Positions 16,183 to 24,790 of a stretch of DNA of 64,000 nucleotides are shown here, piece by piece. The translations under genes and the position numbers were made by a program. Every line of letters begins with the position of its first letter. Position 1 is the stretch's first letter. The stretch comes from Kitasatospora kifunensis (GTDB lineage: Bacteria; Actinomycetota; Actinomycetes; Streptomycetales; Streptomycetaceae), in assembly GCF_014203855.1 (NCBI RefSeq), contig NZ_JACHJV010000001.1, forward strand, positions 3,162,001 through 3,226,000, in the 5' to 3' direction. The notes below the pieces were generated by a model. That model saw only the letters and a program-made list of their open reading frames with translations. It did not search any database and was not told the DNA's origin.

Positions 16183-16830
16183 TTGGCTGTTATGAGGGGC
16201 GAGCCAAGTTGCCCGAGGTGCGGCGGTCGGGTGCGTGCCCCCGGACTCTTCTCCGACACCTGGCAGTGTGACAAGCACGGAGCCGTCCATCCGATGCAGC
16301 CGGTGCTGCCGCCGAGCGTGGAGGCGCTGAGCGTGGCGGTGGCCCGCTCCCAGGTGCCCGTCTGGTTGCCCTGGCCGCTACCGGTCAGCTGGCTCTACAC
16401 CGGCATCGCGCACGTGGGTGATGACCTCTCAGGGGCCCGCGCCACCGCCGTGGCCTGCTCCGGCCCCGCACCGCTCGGTGGCTTCGGTGAGCTGGTCCTG
16501 GTGGCCGAGGAGCTCGGCGTCGGCCTCGGCGCCCGGTACGCGGGCCTGCCGGGCCCGGACCCGGGCGATGCCCTCTCGCTGCACAAGCCCGCCGATACCA
16601 AGCTGCTGGCCGCCGGCCGCCCCACCCCGATGTGGCACCTCCAGGGCGCCCCCGAGGACCGCGCGGTCTACGTCGGCGAGGCACTGGGCCTGTGGCTCTG
16701 GGCGATCGCCTGGCCCGAGCAGTCCGCCCTGCTGATGTACGACGAGCTGGTCCTCACCGATCTGCGGGACGCCGGCGCCGAACTCGATCTGCTGCCGTGC
16801 GGAGCCCTCTCCCGACAACTGCTCGGCTAG
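16183..16830 (+). CDS. DUF6758 family protein with N-terminal zinc-ribbon-like motif
   Basis: A 215-residue conserved actinobacterial protein. CPRCGG (about residues 10-15) and the later single cysteine in WQCDKHG suggest a partial metal-binding knuckle. The body contains the invariant-looking PVWLPWPLPVSWLYTG, AVACSGPAPLGG and GLWLWAIAWPEQ stretches. It is soluble with no known function. TTG 16183 has GGAGG at eight bases; ATG 16192 (MRGEPSCPRC) is an alternative start used by many homologues. A terminator overlaps the stop codon. Confidence 0.85.
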   Translation: MAVMRGEPSCPRCGGRVRAPGLFSDTWQCDKHGAVHPMQPVLPPSVEALSVAVARSQVPVWLPWPLPVSWLYTGIAHVGDDLSGARATAVACSGPAPLGGFGELVLVAEELGVGLGARYAGLPGPDPGDALSLHKPADTKLLAAGRPTPMWHLQGAPEDRAVYVGEALGLWLWAIAWPEQSALLMYDELVLTDLRDAGAELDLLPCGALSRQLLG

Positions 16831-16877
16831 GGCCGCAGGCCCCGGATCCTGCCGGACGGCTCCTGGGCCTGCGGCCC
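16830..16877 (+). terminator. Terminator after the DUF6758 gene
   Basis: A perfect 13-bp stem GGGCCGCAGGCCC/GGGCCTGCGGCCC with a 22-base loop. Its first base is the last base of the stop codon. Confidence 0.82.
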
Positions 16878-16926
16878 GCTGACTATCCTGGGCTGCCTTG
16901 ACCCGCAGCGAGCCAGGAGCCAGCCC

Positions 16927-17784
16927 GTGCGCATCGACCTGCACGCCCACAGCAACGCCTCGGACGGCACCGACACCCCGAGCGAGCTGATTGCCGCGGC
17001 CGTGGCCGCCGGGCTCGACGTGGTGGCACTGACCGACCACGACACCGTCGCCGGCCACGCCGAGGCTGCCGCGGCCCTGCACGCGCTGCCGCCCGGCCGG
17101 CGGCCGACCCTGCTGCCGGGCGCCGAACTCTCCTGCCGGGTCGGCGGGATCAGCATGCACCTGCTGGCCTACCTCTTCGATCCGGCCGAGCCGGAGTTCG
17201 CCCGCGAGCGCGAGCTGGTGCGCACCGACCGCTTCCGGCGCGGGCAGGCGGTGGTCGAGCGGTGCCGGGCGCTGGGCGCGCCGATCAGCTGGGAGCAGGT
17301 GCGACGGATCGCCGGAGAGGGGTCGGTGGGCCGTCCGCACATCGCCAGCGCACTGGTGGAGGCCGGCGTGGTCAAGGACGTCTCGGCGGCCTTCACCAGC
17401 CAGTGGCTGGCCAACGGCGGGCGGGCCGACGTGCCCAAGCACGAGACCGACCCGGCGGTGGCCGTGCGACTGGTCCGGGCCGCGGGCGGGGTGCCGGTCT
17501 TCGCCCACCCGGGCGCCGACAAGCGTGGGCGCACCGTCTCCGACCAGGTGATCGCCGACCTCGCGGCGGTCGGGCTGGCCGGCCTCGAGGTGGACCACAT
17601 CGACCACGACGAGCCGACCAGGGCCCGGCTGCGCGGCCTGGCTGCCGAGCTGGGCCTGTTCACCACCGGCTCCAGCGACTACCACGGCTCGCGCAAGACC
17701 GTGCGGCTGGGCGAGTTCACCACCACGCCCGAGGCCTACCAGGCGCTGCTCGACCAGGCCACGGGGGCCAAGCCGATCGACTGA
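16927..17784 (+). CDS. PHP-domain metal-dependent phosphoesterase
   Basis: A 285-residue PHP family enzyme, probably an RNase AM-like 3',5'-nucleotide bisphosphate phosphatase or related phosphoesterase. Metal ligands are visible in order: HAHSNASDG (residues 6-14), LTDHDTV (about 37-43), the glutamate of GAELSC, HLLAY, AHPG and SSDYHG. GTG 16927 follows CAGGAG at 7 bases. It is convergent with the SUFU-domain gene across a 32-bp gap. Confidence 0.9.
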   Translation: MRIDLHAHSNASDGTDTPSELIAAAVAAGLDVVALTDHDTVAGHAEAAAALHALPPGRRPTLLPGAELSCRVGGISMHLLAYLFDPAEPEFARERELVRTDRFRRGQAVVERCRALGAPISWEQVRRIAGEGSVGRPHIASALVEAGVVKDVSAAFTSQWLANGGRADVPKHETDPAVAVRLVRAAGGVPVFAHPGADKRGRTVSDQVIADLAAVGLAGLEVDHIDHDEPTRARLRGLAAELGLFTTGSSDYHGSRKTVRLGEFTTTPEAYQALLDQATGAKPID

Positions 17785-17816
17785 CCCGCGGCCGCGCCCG
17801 GGCGCTCGACGGCCCG

Positions 17817-18461
17817 TCAGTCCAGTGCCACCGCGCGTCGCTGCGGATCGCGCAGGTCGGTGCCGCGCTCCAGCCAGCGCTCCTGCAGCGCCCCCGCGCC
17901 GTGCACCCGCTTGTGGGCCGCCTCGTTGGGCGTCATCGGGAGCAGCGGAAGGAAGCGCACCGGCTCGGCGGGTTCGTCCAGTTCGAGGTCCGCCACCAGC
18001 CCGCCGCTCTCGGCGGCCAGCACCGAGGTGAACGGCGCGCCCTCCCAGAGCGGGGCGCCCAGGTCGAGCGAGCTGCCGGGCGCCACCACCAGGCCCTCGA
18101 CCTGCGGCGTCGCGGCGAAGGTGGCCAGTGCCCGCAGCACGTCGTCGCGGCCACCACGCAGGGTCAGCAGCAGCTCGGCACGCGGCCCGCGCACCGGGTC
18201 GGCCAGCGCCGCGGTGGGGTCGGCCATCGGCGCGGCGGCCATGCCCAGGGTGGCGTACCGCACCAGGCCCTCGGGGTCCGGGCCGAACCGCAGCACCTCG
18301 ATCCGCTCGGCCCCCAGGAAGGTGATCGCGGCCCGCCCGCTCGGCTCGCCGAAGGTGGTGAGCAGTCGCGCCTCGACGGCGGCCAGCACCTCGTCACGGG
18401 TCGGGCCCTGCGGGCCGTGGGGCTGGCTGGGGTCACCGAAGAGCGGGAAGTCGTGGGCCAT
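17817..18461 (-). CDS. Suppressor-of-fused (SUFU) domain protein
   Basis: A 214-residue single-domain protein. The bacterial SUFU hallmarks are the early YATLGMAAAPM segment, RAELLLTLRG and DLGAPLWEGAPFTSVL, followed by a region rich in MTPNEAAHKR. Bacterial SUFU proteins are often linked to polymorphic-toxin immunity, but stand-alone core-genome copies such as this one have no known role. No toxin-like gene is adjacent. It lies in a leftward run with the EamA transporter (31-bp gap) and the gene upstream of that, probably one transcript. Confidence 0.82.
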   Translation of the reverse strand: MAHDFPLFGDPSQPHGPQGPTRDEVLAAVEARLLTTFGEPSGRAAITFLGAERIEVLRFGPDPEGLVRYATLGMAAAPMADPTAALADPVRGPRAELLLTLRGGRDDVLRALATFAATPQVEGLVVAPGSSLDLGAPLWEGAPFTSVLAAESGGLVADLELDEPAEPVRFLPLLPMTPNEAAHKRVHGAGALQERWLERGTDLRDPQRRAVALD

Positions 18462-18491
18462 ACGGCGAGCGTACCGGTCGGTAGCGGCCGC

Positions 18492-19430
18492 TCAGCGGCG
18501 CCCGCCGCGCACCACCAGGGCCAGCCCGAGCAGGATCAGCGCCACGGCCGGGTAGGCGGCCGCGGCGGGCCACTGGCCCAGCCAGACGGCGGCGATCAGC
18601 GCCGCCCCCGGAGTCTCCAGCAGGATCGCCGTCGAGGTGACCGAGGGCCCCAGCGTGCGCACCACCCGGTTGCTCAGCGAGTGGCCGAGCAGCTGGGCGG
18701 CGAGCATCAGCAGCGCGATCTGGCCCCAGACTCCGGCCGACCATCCGGTCAGCCCGGTTCCGGTGGCCAGGCAGATCGCCAGCAGCACCAGCGCCGTGGT
18801 GCCGTAGCAGACCAGCGTGTAGGCGGTGGTGCTGACGGTCCGCCGGACCTCGGCGCCGAGCAGCATGTAGCCCGCCGCGGCCAGGCCGGCGCCCAGCGCC
18901 AGGGCGTCGCCGAGCAGCGCGCGCGAGGAAACCGTCAGGTCCACCCCGGTGAGCACCAGCACGCCGGCGAAGGCCACGCACATGCCCAGCCAGACCAGCC
19001 GCGGCGGGCGCACACCGGTCAGGCGCAGCAGCAGGATCGTCCACAGCGGGGTGGTGGTGACCAGCGCGGTGGAGGAGGCCACGGAGGTCATCCGCAGGCT
19101 GGGCATCCAGAGCGCGAAGTGCACGGCCAGCAGCGCCCCCGCGGCCATCGCGAGCAGCAGCGCCCGGCGACCGATCGCCCGCAGCTCGGCCCGGTGGCGC
19201 AGCAGCGCGTACGGACCGAGCACCCCCACCGACATGACGTTGCGCCAGCAGGCGATGGCCAGCGCGGGCGCGGCCGTGGCACTGATCAGCGGCGCGGAGA
19301 ACGAGATGCCCGCGATCGAGACCGCGAGCAGCACCAGGTCGGTCTTCGGCAGCGCGGACGCCACCGAGGGCGGCGCGGCGGGTATCGCGCTGCGGTCGAG
19401 CGCGGGCACGGACCTGGTGGGCTCAGCCAC
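18492..19430 (-). CDS. EamA/DMT-family transporter
   Basis: A 312-residue inner-membrane exporter of the drug/metabolite superfamily with ten predicted membrane helices in two EamA repeats of five. Conserved family pieces include ACWRNVMS in the first repeat, LVTTTPLWTILL, and SVTSTAILLETPGAALI in the second. The GTG 19430 start overlaps the end of the upstream gene by eight bases, implying translational coupling. The substrate is unknown. Confidence 0.88.
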   Translation of the reverse strand: MAEPTRSVPALDRSAIPAAPPSVASALPKTDLVLLAVSIAGISFSAPLISATAAPALAIACWRNVMSVGVLGPYALLRHRAELRAIGRRALLLAMAAGALLAVHFALWMPSLRMTSVASSTALVTTTPLWTILLLRLTGVRPPRLVWLGMCVAFAGVLVLTGVDLTVSSRALLGDALALGAGLAAAGYMLLGAEVRRTVSTTAYTLVCYGTTALVLLAICLATGTGLTGWSAGVWGQIALLMLAAQLLGHSLSNRVVRTLGPSVTSTAILLETPGAALIAAVWLGQWPAAAAYPAVALILLGLALVVRGGRR

Positions 19431-19968
19431 GGCGCTTGAGTCGGCCCAGCACCAGCTTGGGCAGCCCCGCCGGGATCGGGCGCCGGGTGGTGGCGGAGCT
19501 GGGCATCGGCGCCGCGGCGTGCGAGTGCTGCGGCATCGAGCCCGGCTGCTCGGTCAGCGGGCCGACCGGCTCCAGCCGCAGCACCCGGCACTCACGCGCC
19601 CAGCGCTCGCCGATGGTGTCGGTGTCGGGCGCGTTCAGCCGCTTGCCCTTGAGCTCCTCGACCGCGCCGCTCCAGGCCTCGCTGTGCGGCTCGGTGGCCA
19701 CCACCTGGACCGGGAAGGAGACGAGTCGGCCGCCCTTGTCCTTGCTGCGCAGCGCCACCTCGGCACCGGCCCCCGCGGTGAGCCCGTGCAGCGGCTGCTC
19801 GCCGGCGTCGCCGACCACCACCACCGCGCCGTCGTGCCAGGCGTGCCAGAGCGGACGGCGCTCGGCGGCGCCGTCGGCCCGGACCCAGAGCAGACCGGAC
19901 TTCTTCACGGCCTCCTCCAGCAGGGCGCGATCGAAGAAGTCGTCAGAAGTGGCTCGCGTACCGTCCAT
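19423..19968 (-). CDS. Conserved hypothetical protein, possibly split-barrel (pyridoxamine-oxidase-like)
   Basis: A 181-residue soluble protein starting MDGTRATSDDFFDRALL. LWHAWHDGAVVVVGD, GAEVALRSKDKGG and ERWARECRVLRLEP suggest alternating strands of a split-barrel fold, but I cannot confirm this. The C-terminal 40 residues are a variable tail. ATG 19968 is used because the upstream frame is low-complexity, although its ribosome-binding site is weak. It overlaps and probably couples to the EamA gene, and diverges from the MgtE-N/CBS gene. Confidence 0.7.
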   Translation of the reverse strand: MDGTRATSDDFFDRALLEEAVKKSGLLWVRADGAAERRPLWHAWHDGAVVVVGDAGEQPLHGLTAGAGAEVALRSKDKGGRLVSFPVQVVATEPHSEAWSGAVEELKGKRLNAPDTDTIGERWARECRVLRLEPVGPLTEQPGSMPQHSHAAAPMPSSATTRRPIPAGLPKLVLGRLKRRG

Positions 19969-20107
19969 AGCCCACAGCGTACGGGGGGACGGGGTCGGCC
20001 AAAGGCCCAGCCTGGGCGGCAGCGCCCGGACCGGCGGGCCCGGCTCCATGGTGTTCGATAGCCTGGCCCCCCAGTCTTGGCCCCGACAGCGAGCGAGAGG
20101 ACGTGCA

Positions 20108-21409
20108 TTGGCAGCGCACGCCAGCCGGGTCTTCATCTCTCACCTGACCGGGGTCGCCGTTTTCGACCCCAACGGCGACCAGGTCGGCCGGATCCGCGAT
20201 GTGGTCGTATCGCTGCGGATCGGCGGCCGCCCGCCCCGGGTACTCGGCCTGGTGGTCGAGGTGGTCGGCCGACGCCGGATCTTCCTGCCGATGACCCGGG
20301 TGACCAGCGTGGAGTCCGGCCAGGTACTGACCACCGGGGTGGTCAACATGCGCCGCTTCGAGCAGCGGCAGACCGAGACGCTGGCCCTGGCCGAGCTGTT
20401 GGACCGCCGGGTCACCGAGACCGCCTCCGGCGACGAGGTGACCGTGCTGGACGTGGCCATGGTGCAGACCCGGCTGCGCGAGTGGGAGATCACCAAGGTC
20501 TTCGTGCAGCGCGGCAGGAGCAGCCGACTGCGCAAGAACCGCGGCGAGGCGCTCACCCTGGACTGGTCCGCCGTCACCGGTTTCACCCTCGCCGAGGAGG
20601 GCCAGGGCGCGGCCAACCTGCTGGCCACCTTCGAGCAGCTGCGCCCGGCCGACCTGGCCAGCGTGCTGCACCACCTGTCGGCCAAGCGGCGCGGCGAGGT
20701 GGCCGCCGCGCTGGACGACGAGCGGCTCGCGGACGTGCTGGAGGAGCTGCCCGAGGACGATCAGGTGGAGATCCTCGGCAAGCTGCAGGACGAGCGGGCC
20801 GCCGACGTGCTGGAGGCGATGGACCCGGACGACGCGGCCGACCTGCTCTCCGAGCTGCCCGGCGAGGAGGCCGAGCGCCTGCTCCAGCTGATGGAGCCGG
20901 AGGAGGCGGCCCCGGTGCGCCGGCTGCTCTCCTACGAGGAGGACACTGCGGGCGGTCTGATGACCACCGAGCCGATCGTGCTGGAGCCGGACGCCACGGT
21001 GGCCGAGGCGCTGGCCCGGGTGCGGGTGGCGGACCACAAGCCGGCGCTGGCCGCGCAGATCTACGTCTGCCGGCCGCCGAACGAGACGCCGACCGGCAAG
21101 TACCTGGGCATCGTCCACTTCCAGCGGCTGCTGCGCGAACCGCCGTACACCCTGGTCGGTTCCATCGTGGACGGCGACCTGGACCCGCTGCTGCCGGACA
21201 CCCCGCTCCCCCTGGTCACCAGCTACCTGGCCACCTACAACATGGTCGCGGCACCGGTGGTCGACGAGGCGGACCACCTGCTCGGCGCCGTCACGGTCGA
21301 CGACGTGCTGGACCACCTGCTGCCCGAGGACTGGCGCGAGGCGGCGCTGCACGGCGGCGAGGCACACCACAGCACCGAGCAGGAGAGCGAGGAACCGGGT
21401 GGACACTGA
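20108..21409 (+). CDS. MgtE intracellular-domain/CBS protein without the transport domain
   Basis: A 433-residue protein. The N-terminal 110 residues resemble a PRC-barrel-like segment (GDQVGRIRDVVVSLR). A MgtE N-domain follows (about 215-290, with repeated LPEDDQVEILGKL and MDPDDAADLLSELPG helices), then a CBS pair (about 300-410, GGLMTTEPIVLEPDATVAEA and TYNMVAAPVVDEADHLLGAV). The Mg2+-channel membrane domain is absent. It may sense Mg2+ or nucleotides for another protein, perhaps the DUF1003 membrane protein whose gene overlaps it by 11 bp. TTG 20108 has GAGAGG at 7 bases. M. tuberculosis Rv1232c-Rv1231c show the same pairing near mrp. Confidence 0.87.
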   Translation: MAAHASRVFISHLTGVAVFDPNGDQVGRIRDVVVSLRIGGRPPRVLGLVVEVVGRRRIFLPMTRVTSVESGQVLTTGVVNMRRFEQRQTETLALAELLDRRVTETASGDEVTVLDVAMVQTRLREWEITKVFVQRGRSSRLRKNRGEALTLDWSAVTGFTLAEEGQGAANLLATFEQLRPADLASVLHHLSAKRRGEVAAALDDERLADVLEELPEDDQVEILGKLQDERAADVLEAMDPDDAADLLSELPGEEAERLLQLMEPEEAAPVRRLLSYEEDTAGGLMTTEPIVLEPDATVAEALARVRVADHKPALAAQIYVCRPPNETPTGKYLGIVHFQRLLREPPYTLVGSIVDGDLDPLLPDTPLPLVTSYLATYNMVAAPVVDEADHLLGAVTVDDVLDHLLPEDWREAALHGGEAHHSTEQESEEPGGH

Positions 21410-22031
21410 CCGCAAGCACCGCCGGGACAGCCGCGAGGAGCCGGCCCGCCAGCGCCTGCAGGGCGAGCTGCGCGACCTGCGGCAGTTGCGCGAGCTGCGG
21501 GCCCGTGAGGGCTCCCGGACCCAGACCGTGCACGGCACCTCGGTGCGCTCGCGGCTCGACCAGCCGCGCACCGCCAGCCCGGGCCTCTTCTCGCTGCCCG
21601 CCTACGACCCGGAGGCCTTCGGCAAGCTCTCCGAGCGGATCGCGCGGTTCCTGGGGACCGGCCGGTTCATCGTCTGGATGACGGTGGTGATCATCATCTG
21701 GGTGCTCTGGAACACCGTGCTGCCCAGCTCCGTCCACTTCGACGACTACCCGTTCATCTTCCTCACCCTGGTCCTGTCGCTGCAGGCCTCCTACGCCGCA
21801 CCGCTGATCCTGCTGGCGCAGAACCGCCAGGACGACCGCGACCGGGTCAACATGGAGCAGGACCGGGCCCGCAGCGACCGCAACATCGCCGACACCGAGT
21901 ACCTGGCCCGCGAGGTGGCCGCGCTGCGCCAGGGGCTGGGCGAGGTGGCCACCCGCGACTTCATCCGCTCCGAGCTGCAGAGCCTGCTCAAGGAGTTGGA
22001 CGAGCGCCGCGACGAGGTCGAGGTGGCCTGA
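21399..22031 (+). CDS. DUF1003 membrane protein
   Basis: A 210-residue inner-membrane protein with two central membrane helices (about 88-108 and 113-135; FIVWMTVVIIIWVLWNTV and FIFLTLVLSLQASYAAPLIL). The family's NRQDDRDR motif follows, with a C-terminal coiled-coil-like helix. Its GTG overlaps the end of the MgtE-N/CBS gene, so the two are translationally coupled and probably act together. The function is unknown. Confidence 0.9.
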   Translation: MDTDRKHRRDSREEPARQRLQGELRDLRQLRELRAREGSRTQTVHGTSVRSRLDQPRTASPGLFSLPAYDPEAFGKLSERIARFLGTGRFIVWMTVVIIIWVLWNTVLPSSVHFDDYPFIFLTLVLSLQASYAAPLILLAQNRQDDRDRVNMEQDRARSDRNIADTEYLAREVAALRQGLGEVATRDFIRSELQSLLKELDERRDEVEVA

Positions 22032-22097
22032 GGGCTGTGACCTGCGGCACGCTACCGGCCAGTCAGGTGCCCCCGGGGCGCGCCGTACCATCAAGGC

Positions 22098-23258
22098 ATG
22101 GCCAATGAGACTGAGGTGGCGACCGGCGTGACGGAGGAGTCCGTCCGCGAGGCGCTGTCGACCGTGCAGGACCCGGAGATCAACCGCCCGATCACCGACC
22201 TCGGCATGGTGAAATCGGTAGGTATCTCCGCCGACGGCACGGTGCGGGTGGCCGTCTACCTGACCGTCTCCGGCTGTCCGATGCGCGAGACGATCACCGA
22301 CCGGGTGAAGACCGCGGTCGCCAGGATCCCCGGCGTCACCGGCGTCGAGGTCGAACTCGACGTGATGAGCGACGAGCAGCGCAAGGAGCTCTCCCAGCTG
22401 CTGCGCGGCGGCGCTCCCGAGCGCGAGATCCCGTTCGCCAAGCCCGGCACGCTGACCCGGGTCTACGCGGTGGCCTCCGGCAAGGGCGGGGTCGGCAAGT
22501 CCTCGGTCACCGTCAACCTGGCCGCCGCGCTGGCCGCCCAGGGCCAGAAGGTCGCCGTGGTGGACGCCGACATCTACGGCCACAGCGTGCCGCGGATGCT
22601 GGGCGTCGAGGGGCGCCCGACCCAGGTCCAGGACATGATCATGCCGCCGTCGGCGAACGGCGTGAAGGTCATCTCGATCGGCATGTTCACCCCCGGCAAC
22701 GCCCCCGTGGTCTGGCGCGGCCCGATGCTGCACCGCGCGCTGCAGCAGTTCCTGGCCGACGTCTACTGGGGCGACCTGGACGTGCTGCTGCTCGACCTGC
22801 CGCCGGGCACCGGCGACATCGCGATCTCGGTGGCCCAGCTGGTGCCGAACGCCGAGATCCTGATCGTCACCACCCCGCAGATGGCCGCCGCCGAGGTGGC
22901 CGAGCGGGCCGGCACGATCGCGCTGCAGACCCACCAGAAGATCGTCGGCGTGATCGAGAACATGTCCGGCATGCCCTGCCCGCACTGCGACGAGATCGTC
23001 GACGTGTTCGGCACCGGCGGCGGCCAGATCGTCGCCGAGGCGCTCACCCGGGCCACCGGCGCCACCGTCCCGGTGCTCGGCAGCATCCCGATCGACGTGC
23101 GGCTGCGCGAGGGCGGCGACGACGGCAAGCCGGTCGTGCTGGCCGCCCCCGACTCCCCCGCCGGCGCCGCGCTGCGCGCGGTGGCCGACAAGCTGGGCGG
23201 CCGCCAGCGCGGCCTGTCCGGCCTCTCGCTGGGGCTCACCCCGAGGAACAAGTTCTGA
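22098..23258 (+). CDS. mrp: Mrp/ApbC-family iron-sulfur cluster carrier P-loop ATPase
   Basis: A 386-residue cytosolic ATPase that carries and delivers Fe-S clusters. An N-terminal MIP18/DUF59 domain (about 1-100, with the TVSGCPMR motif) is followed by the deviant Walker A SGKGGVGKSS (about residue 130). Further along are the dimer-interface cluster motif MPCPHC (CxxC) and the switch LLLDLPPGTGD. ATG 22098 starts 66 bases after the DUF1003 stop, so it may be cotranscribed. Actinobacterial synteny with the MgtE-N/CBS, DUF1003 and tatB genes is conserved. Confidence 0.95.
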   Translation: MANETEVATGVTEESVREALSTVQDPEINRPITDLGMVKSVGISADGTVRVAVYLTVSGCPMRETITDRVKTAVARIPGVTGVEVELDVMSDEQRKELSQLLRGGAPEREIPFAKPGTLTRVYAVASGKGGVGKSSVTVNLAAALAAQGQKVAVVDADIYGHSVPRMLGVEGRPTQVQDMIMPPSANGVKVISIGMFTPGNAPVVWRGPMLHRALQQFLADVYWGDLDVLLLDLPPGTGDIAISVAQLVPNAEILIVTTPQMAAAEVAERAGTIALQTHQKIVGVIENMSGMPCPHCDEIVDVFGTGGGQIVAEALTRATGATVPVLGSIPIDVRLREGGDDGKPVVLAAPDSPAGAALRAVADKLGGRQRGLSGLSLGLTPRNKF

Positions 23259-23280
23259 TCGACCGGACAGGGCCTAGCCG

Positions 23281-24060
23281 TCAGGGCCTGGTGTACGCCG
23301 CCAGGTCCTGGATGGCGCTGAAGCCCACGCCGTACGCGCTGACGCCGCGGCCGTAGGCGCCGAGCAGCACGCCCGGGGCCTCGCCGGCCAGCACCCAGCC
23401 GTACTCGGACTCGCGGTAGCGGAAGGGCTGCGGCAGGCCGTTGACCGGCAGGGTGAGCGGCGACCAACCGGGGCCGCCGAGGTCGTCGGCCAAGTCCCAG
23501 GCGAGGGCGGTCTGCTGGTCCAGCCACTCCTGGCGGCGGCCACGGTCCAGCTGGCCGGGCCAGGTGGCGGCGAGCAGTCCGGAGCCGGCCAGCCAGGCGG
23601 CCGAGGAGGCCGAGGTGGCCTCGAGCACGCCGGTGCCGTCCGCGCTGCGCCGTCCGGGGCGGCGGGCGACCGTGACCACCACCGCGAACCGGCGCGGCCC
23701 CGGGGCCTCGGGCTGCTTGGGCGGCTGCTCACCGTGGCCGACCGAGCCGTAGTCGATGCTGCGCGCCGGGCCGGGGCGGTTACCGCCCGCACCGGCCTGG
23801 AGCAGCCAGCGCCGTCCGGTCCAGCCCTCGTCCAGGCCGTACCAGGGGAAGTCGGCCGCCTGGTACTGCGCCAGCGGGTCAGCGGGCTCTGCCACCCGCC
23901 GGCCGGGCACCTCCGCCGCCTTGGCGTCAGTCGTTCCCGCCGCGTTGGCGTCAGTCGTTCCCGTCGCCTTGGCGTCAACCGTTCCCGCCGCCTTGGCGTC
24001 AACCAATCCCGCCGCCTTGGCGTCAGCCATTCCCACCGTACGACTGCTCGTCGCGTCCAA
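23281..24060 (-). CDS. Conserved hypothetical protein with an N-terminal minisatellite
   Basis: A 259-residue soluble protein from TTG 24060, which has AGGAGG at seven bases and is the only strong ribosome-binding site here. Residues 11-50 are five tandem copies of an eight-residue unit (T-V/T-D-A-K-A-A-G). The globular part has tryptophan-rich segments (FPWYGLDEGWTGRRWLLQAG, YGWVLAGEAPGVLLGAYGRG) and no membrane helix or enzymatic motif I recognise. It lies downstream of tatB on the same strand but behind a terminator, and is convergent with mrp. Confidence 0.75.
   Translation of the reverse strand: MDATSSRTVGMADAKAAGLVDAKAAGTVDAKATGTTDANAAGTTDAKAAEVPGRRVAEPADPLAQYQAADFPWYGLDEGWTGRRWLLQAGAGGNRPGPARSIDYGSVGHGEQPPKQPEAPGPRRFAVVVTVARRPGRRSADGTGVLEATSASSAAWLAGSGLLAATWPGQLDRGRRQEWLDQQTALAWDLADDLGGPGWSPLTLPVNGLPQPFRYRESEYGWVLAGEAPGVLLGAYGRGVSAYGVGFSAIQDLAAYTRP
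23911..24030 (-). repeat. 24-bp coding minisatellite, five copies
   Basis: Five in-frame 24-bp units encode MADAKAAG, LVDAKAAG, TVDAKATG, TTDANAAG and TTDAKAAE. The uniform codons point to recent slippage expansion, so copy number probably varies between strains. Confidence 0.9.
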
Positions 24061-24115
24061 TCCGGGACCTCCTTGGCAACCTGTCGGGGCACTCAGACAA
24101 TAGCGGCGCAACGGC

Positions 24116-24152
24116 CGACACCCCGTCCGGCAGCCAGCCGGTCGGGGTGTCG
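24116..24152 (-). terminator. Terminator after tatB
   Basis: Stem CGACACCCCG and CCGGC paired to their complements with one T-T mismatch, around an AGCCA loop, 50 bases downstream of the tatB stop. Confidence 0.85.
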
Positions 24153-24201
24153 TGGTGAAACGCGGGTCGCACAGGGCCGCACGGGTTCGACCCGTGCTCC
24201 G

Positions 24202-24639
24202 TCAGGTGGCGTCCAGGTCGAACGGCGGGCGCTCGCCCTCGGCCAGCGGCGGACCGGAGGCAACCGTCCTGGGGGCCACGCCGCCGGCCGCCGCGGGGGT
24301 CTTGGTGGTGTTGACCGTGCCGGTCATCGGCCGGCCGTCGATCACCGACTTGAGGTCCAGGCCCTCGCGCAGGTCCTTCAGGCCCAGCGGGTCCTCCTCG
24401 CCACCGACCAGGGTCTTGCGCACGAAGGTCTTCGGGTTGAGGTCCTCGAACTCGAAGTCCTTGAACTCCGGGCCGAGCTCGCTGCGGATGTCCTCCTTGG
24501 CGCTGTCCGCGAAGGACCGCACCTTGCGGATGAATCCGGTGGCGTCCTGGATCAGCTTCGGCAGCTTGTCCGGCCCGAAGATCACGATCGCCATGACGAT
24601 CAGCGTGATCAGCTCAAGTGGGCCTATGTCGAAGAACAC
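24202..24639 (-). CDS. tatB: Sec-independent protein translocase subunit TatB
   Basis: A 145-residue twin-arginine translocase subunit that, with TatC, forms the receptor for folded proteins bearing RR signal peptides. It has the short N-terminal membrane helix (LELITLIVMAIVIFGPDKLP) with the family's FGPxxLP hinge, an amphipathic helix (LIQDATGFIRKVRSFADSA) and an acidic then proline/alanine-rich cytosolic tail. GTG 24639 has GGGAG at 6 bases. It lies downstream of the sigE/anti-sigma pair as in M. tuberculosis, but without htrA in between. Confidence 0.95.
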   Translation of the reverse strand: MFFDIGPLELITLIVMAIVIFGPDKLPKLIQDATGFIRKVRSFADSAKEDIRSELGPEFKDFEFEDLNPKTFVRKTLVGGEEDPLGLKDLREGLDLKSVIDGRPMTGTVNTTKTPAAAGGVAPRTVASGPPLAEGERPPFDLDAT

Positions 24640-24790
24640 GCGAACTCCCAGCTGCTGGCGGACGATCCCGGTTCGGCCCGCGACACCGGCTCCCTACAGG
24701 GTAATGGCCACCGCCTGGTCCTTGGCCCACGCGCGGAAGAAGCCGTGGTAAAGACCAGCCGGTGGCCGGGTACCGCAGAGAGCCGGCGCG

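Noticed and set aside
17817..18461. SUFU-domain protein as part of a toxin-immunity locus
   Set aside because: No toxin, Rhs or secretion gene lies nearby. Neighbours are housekeeping-type genes, so a polymorphic-toxin role is unsupported.
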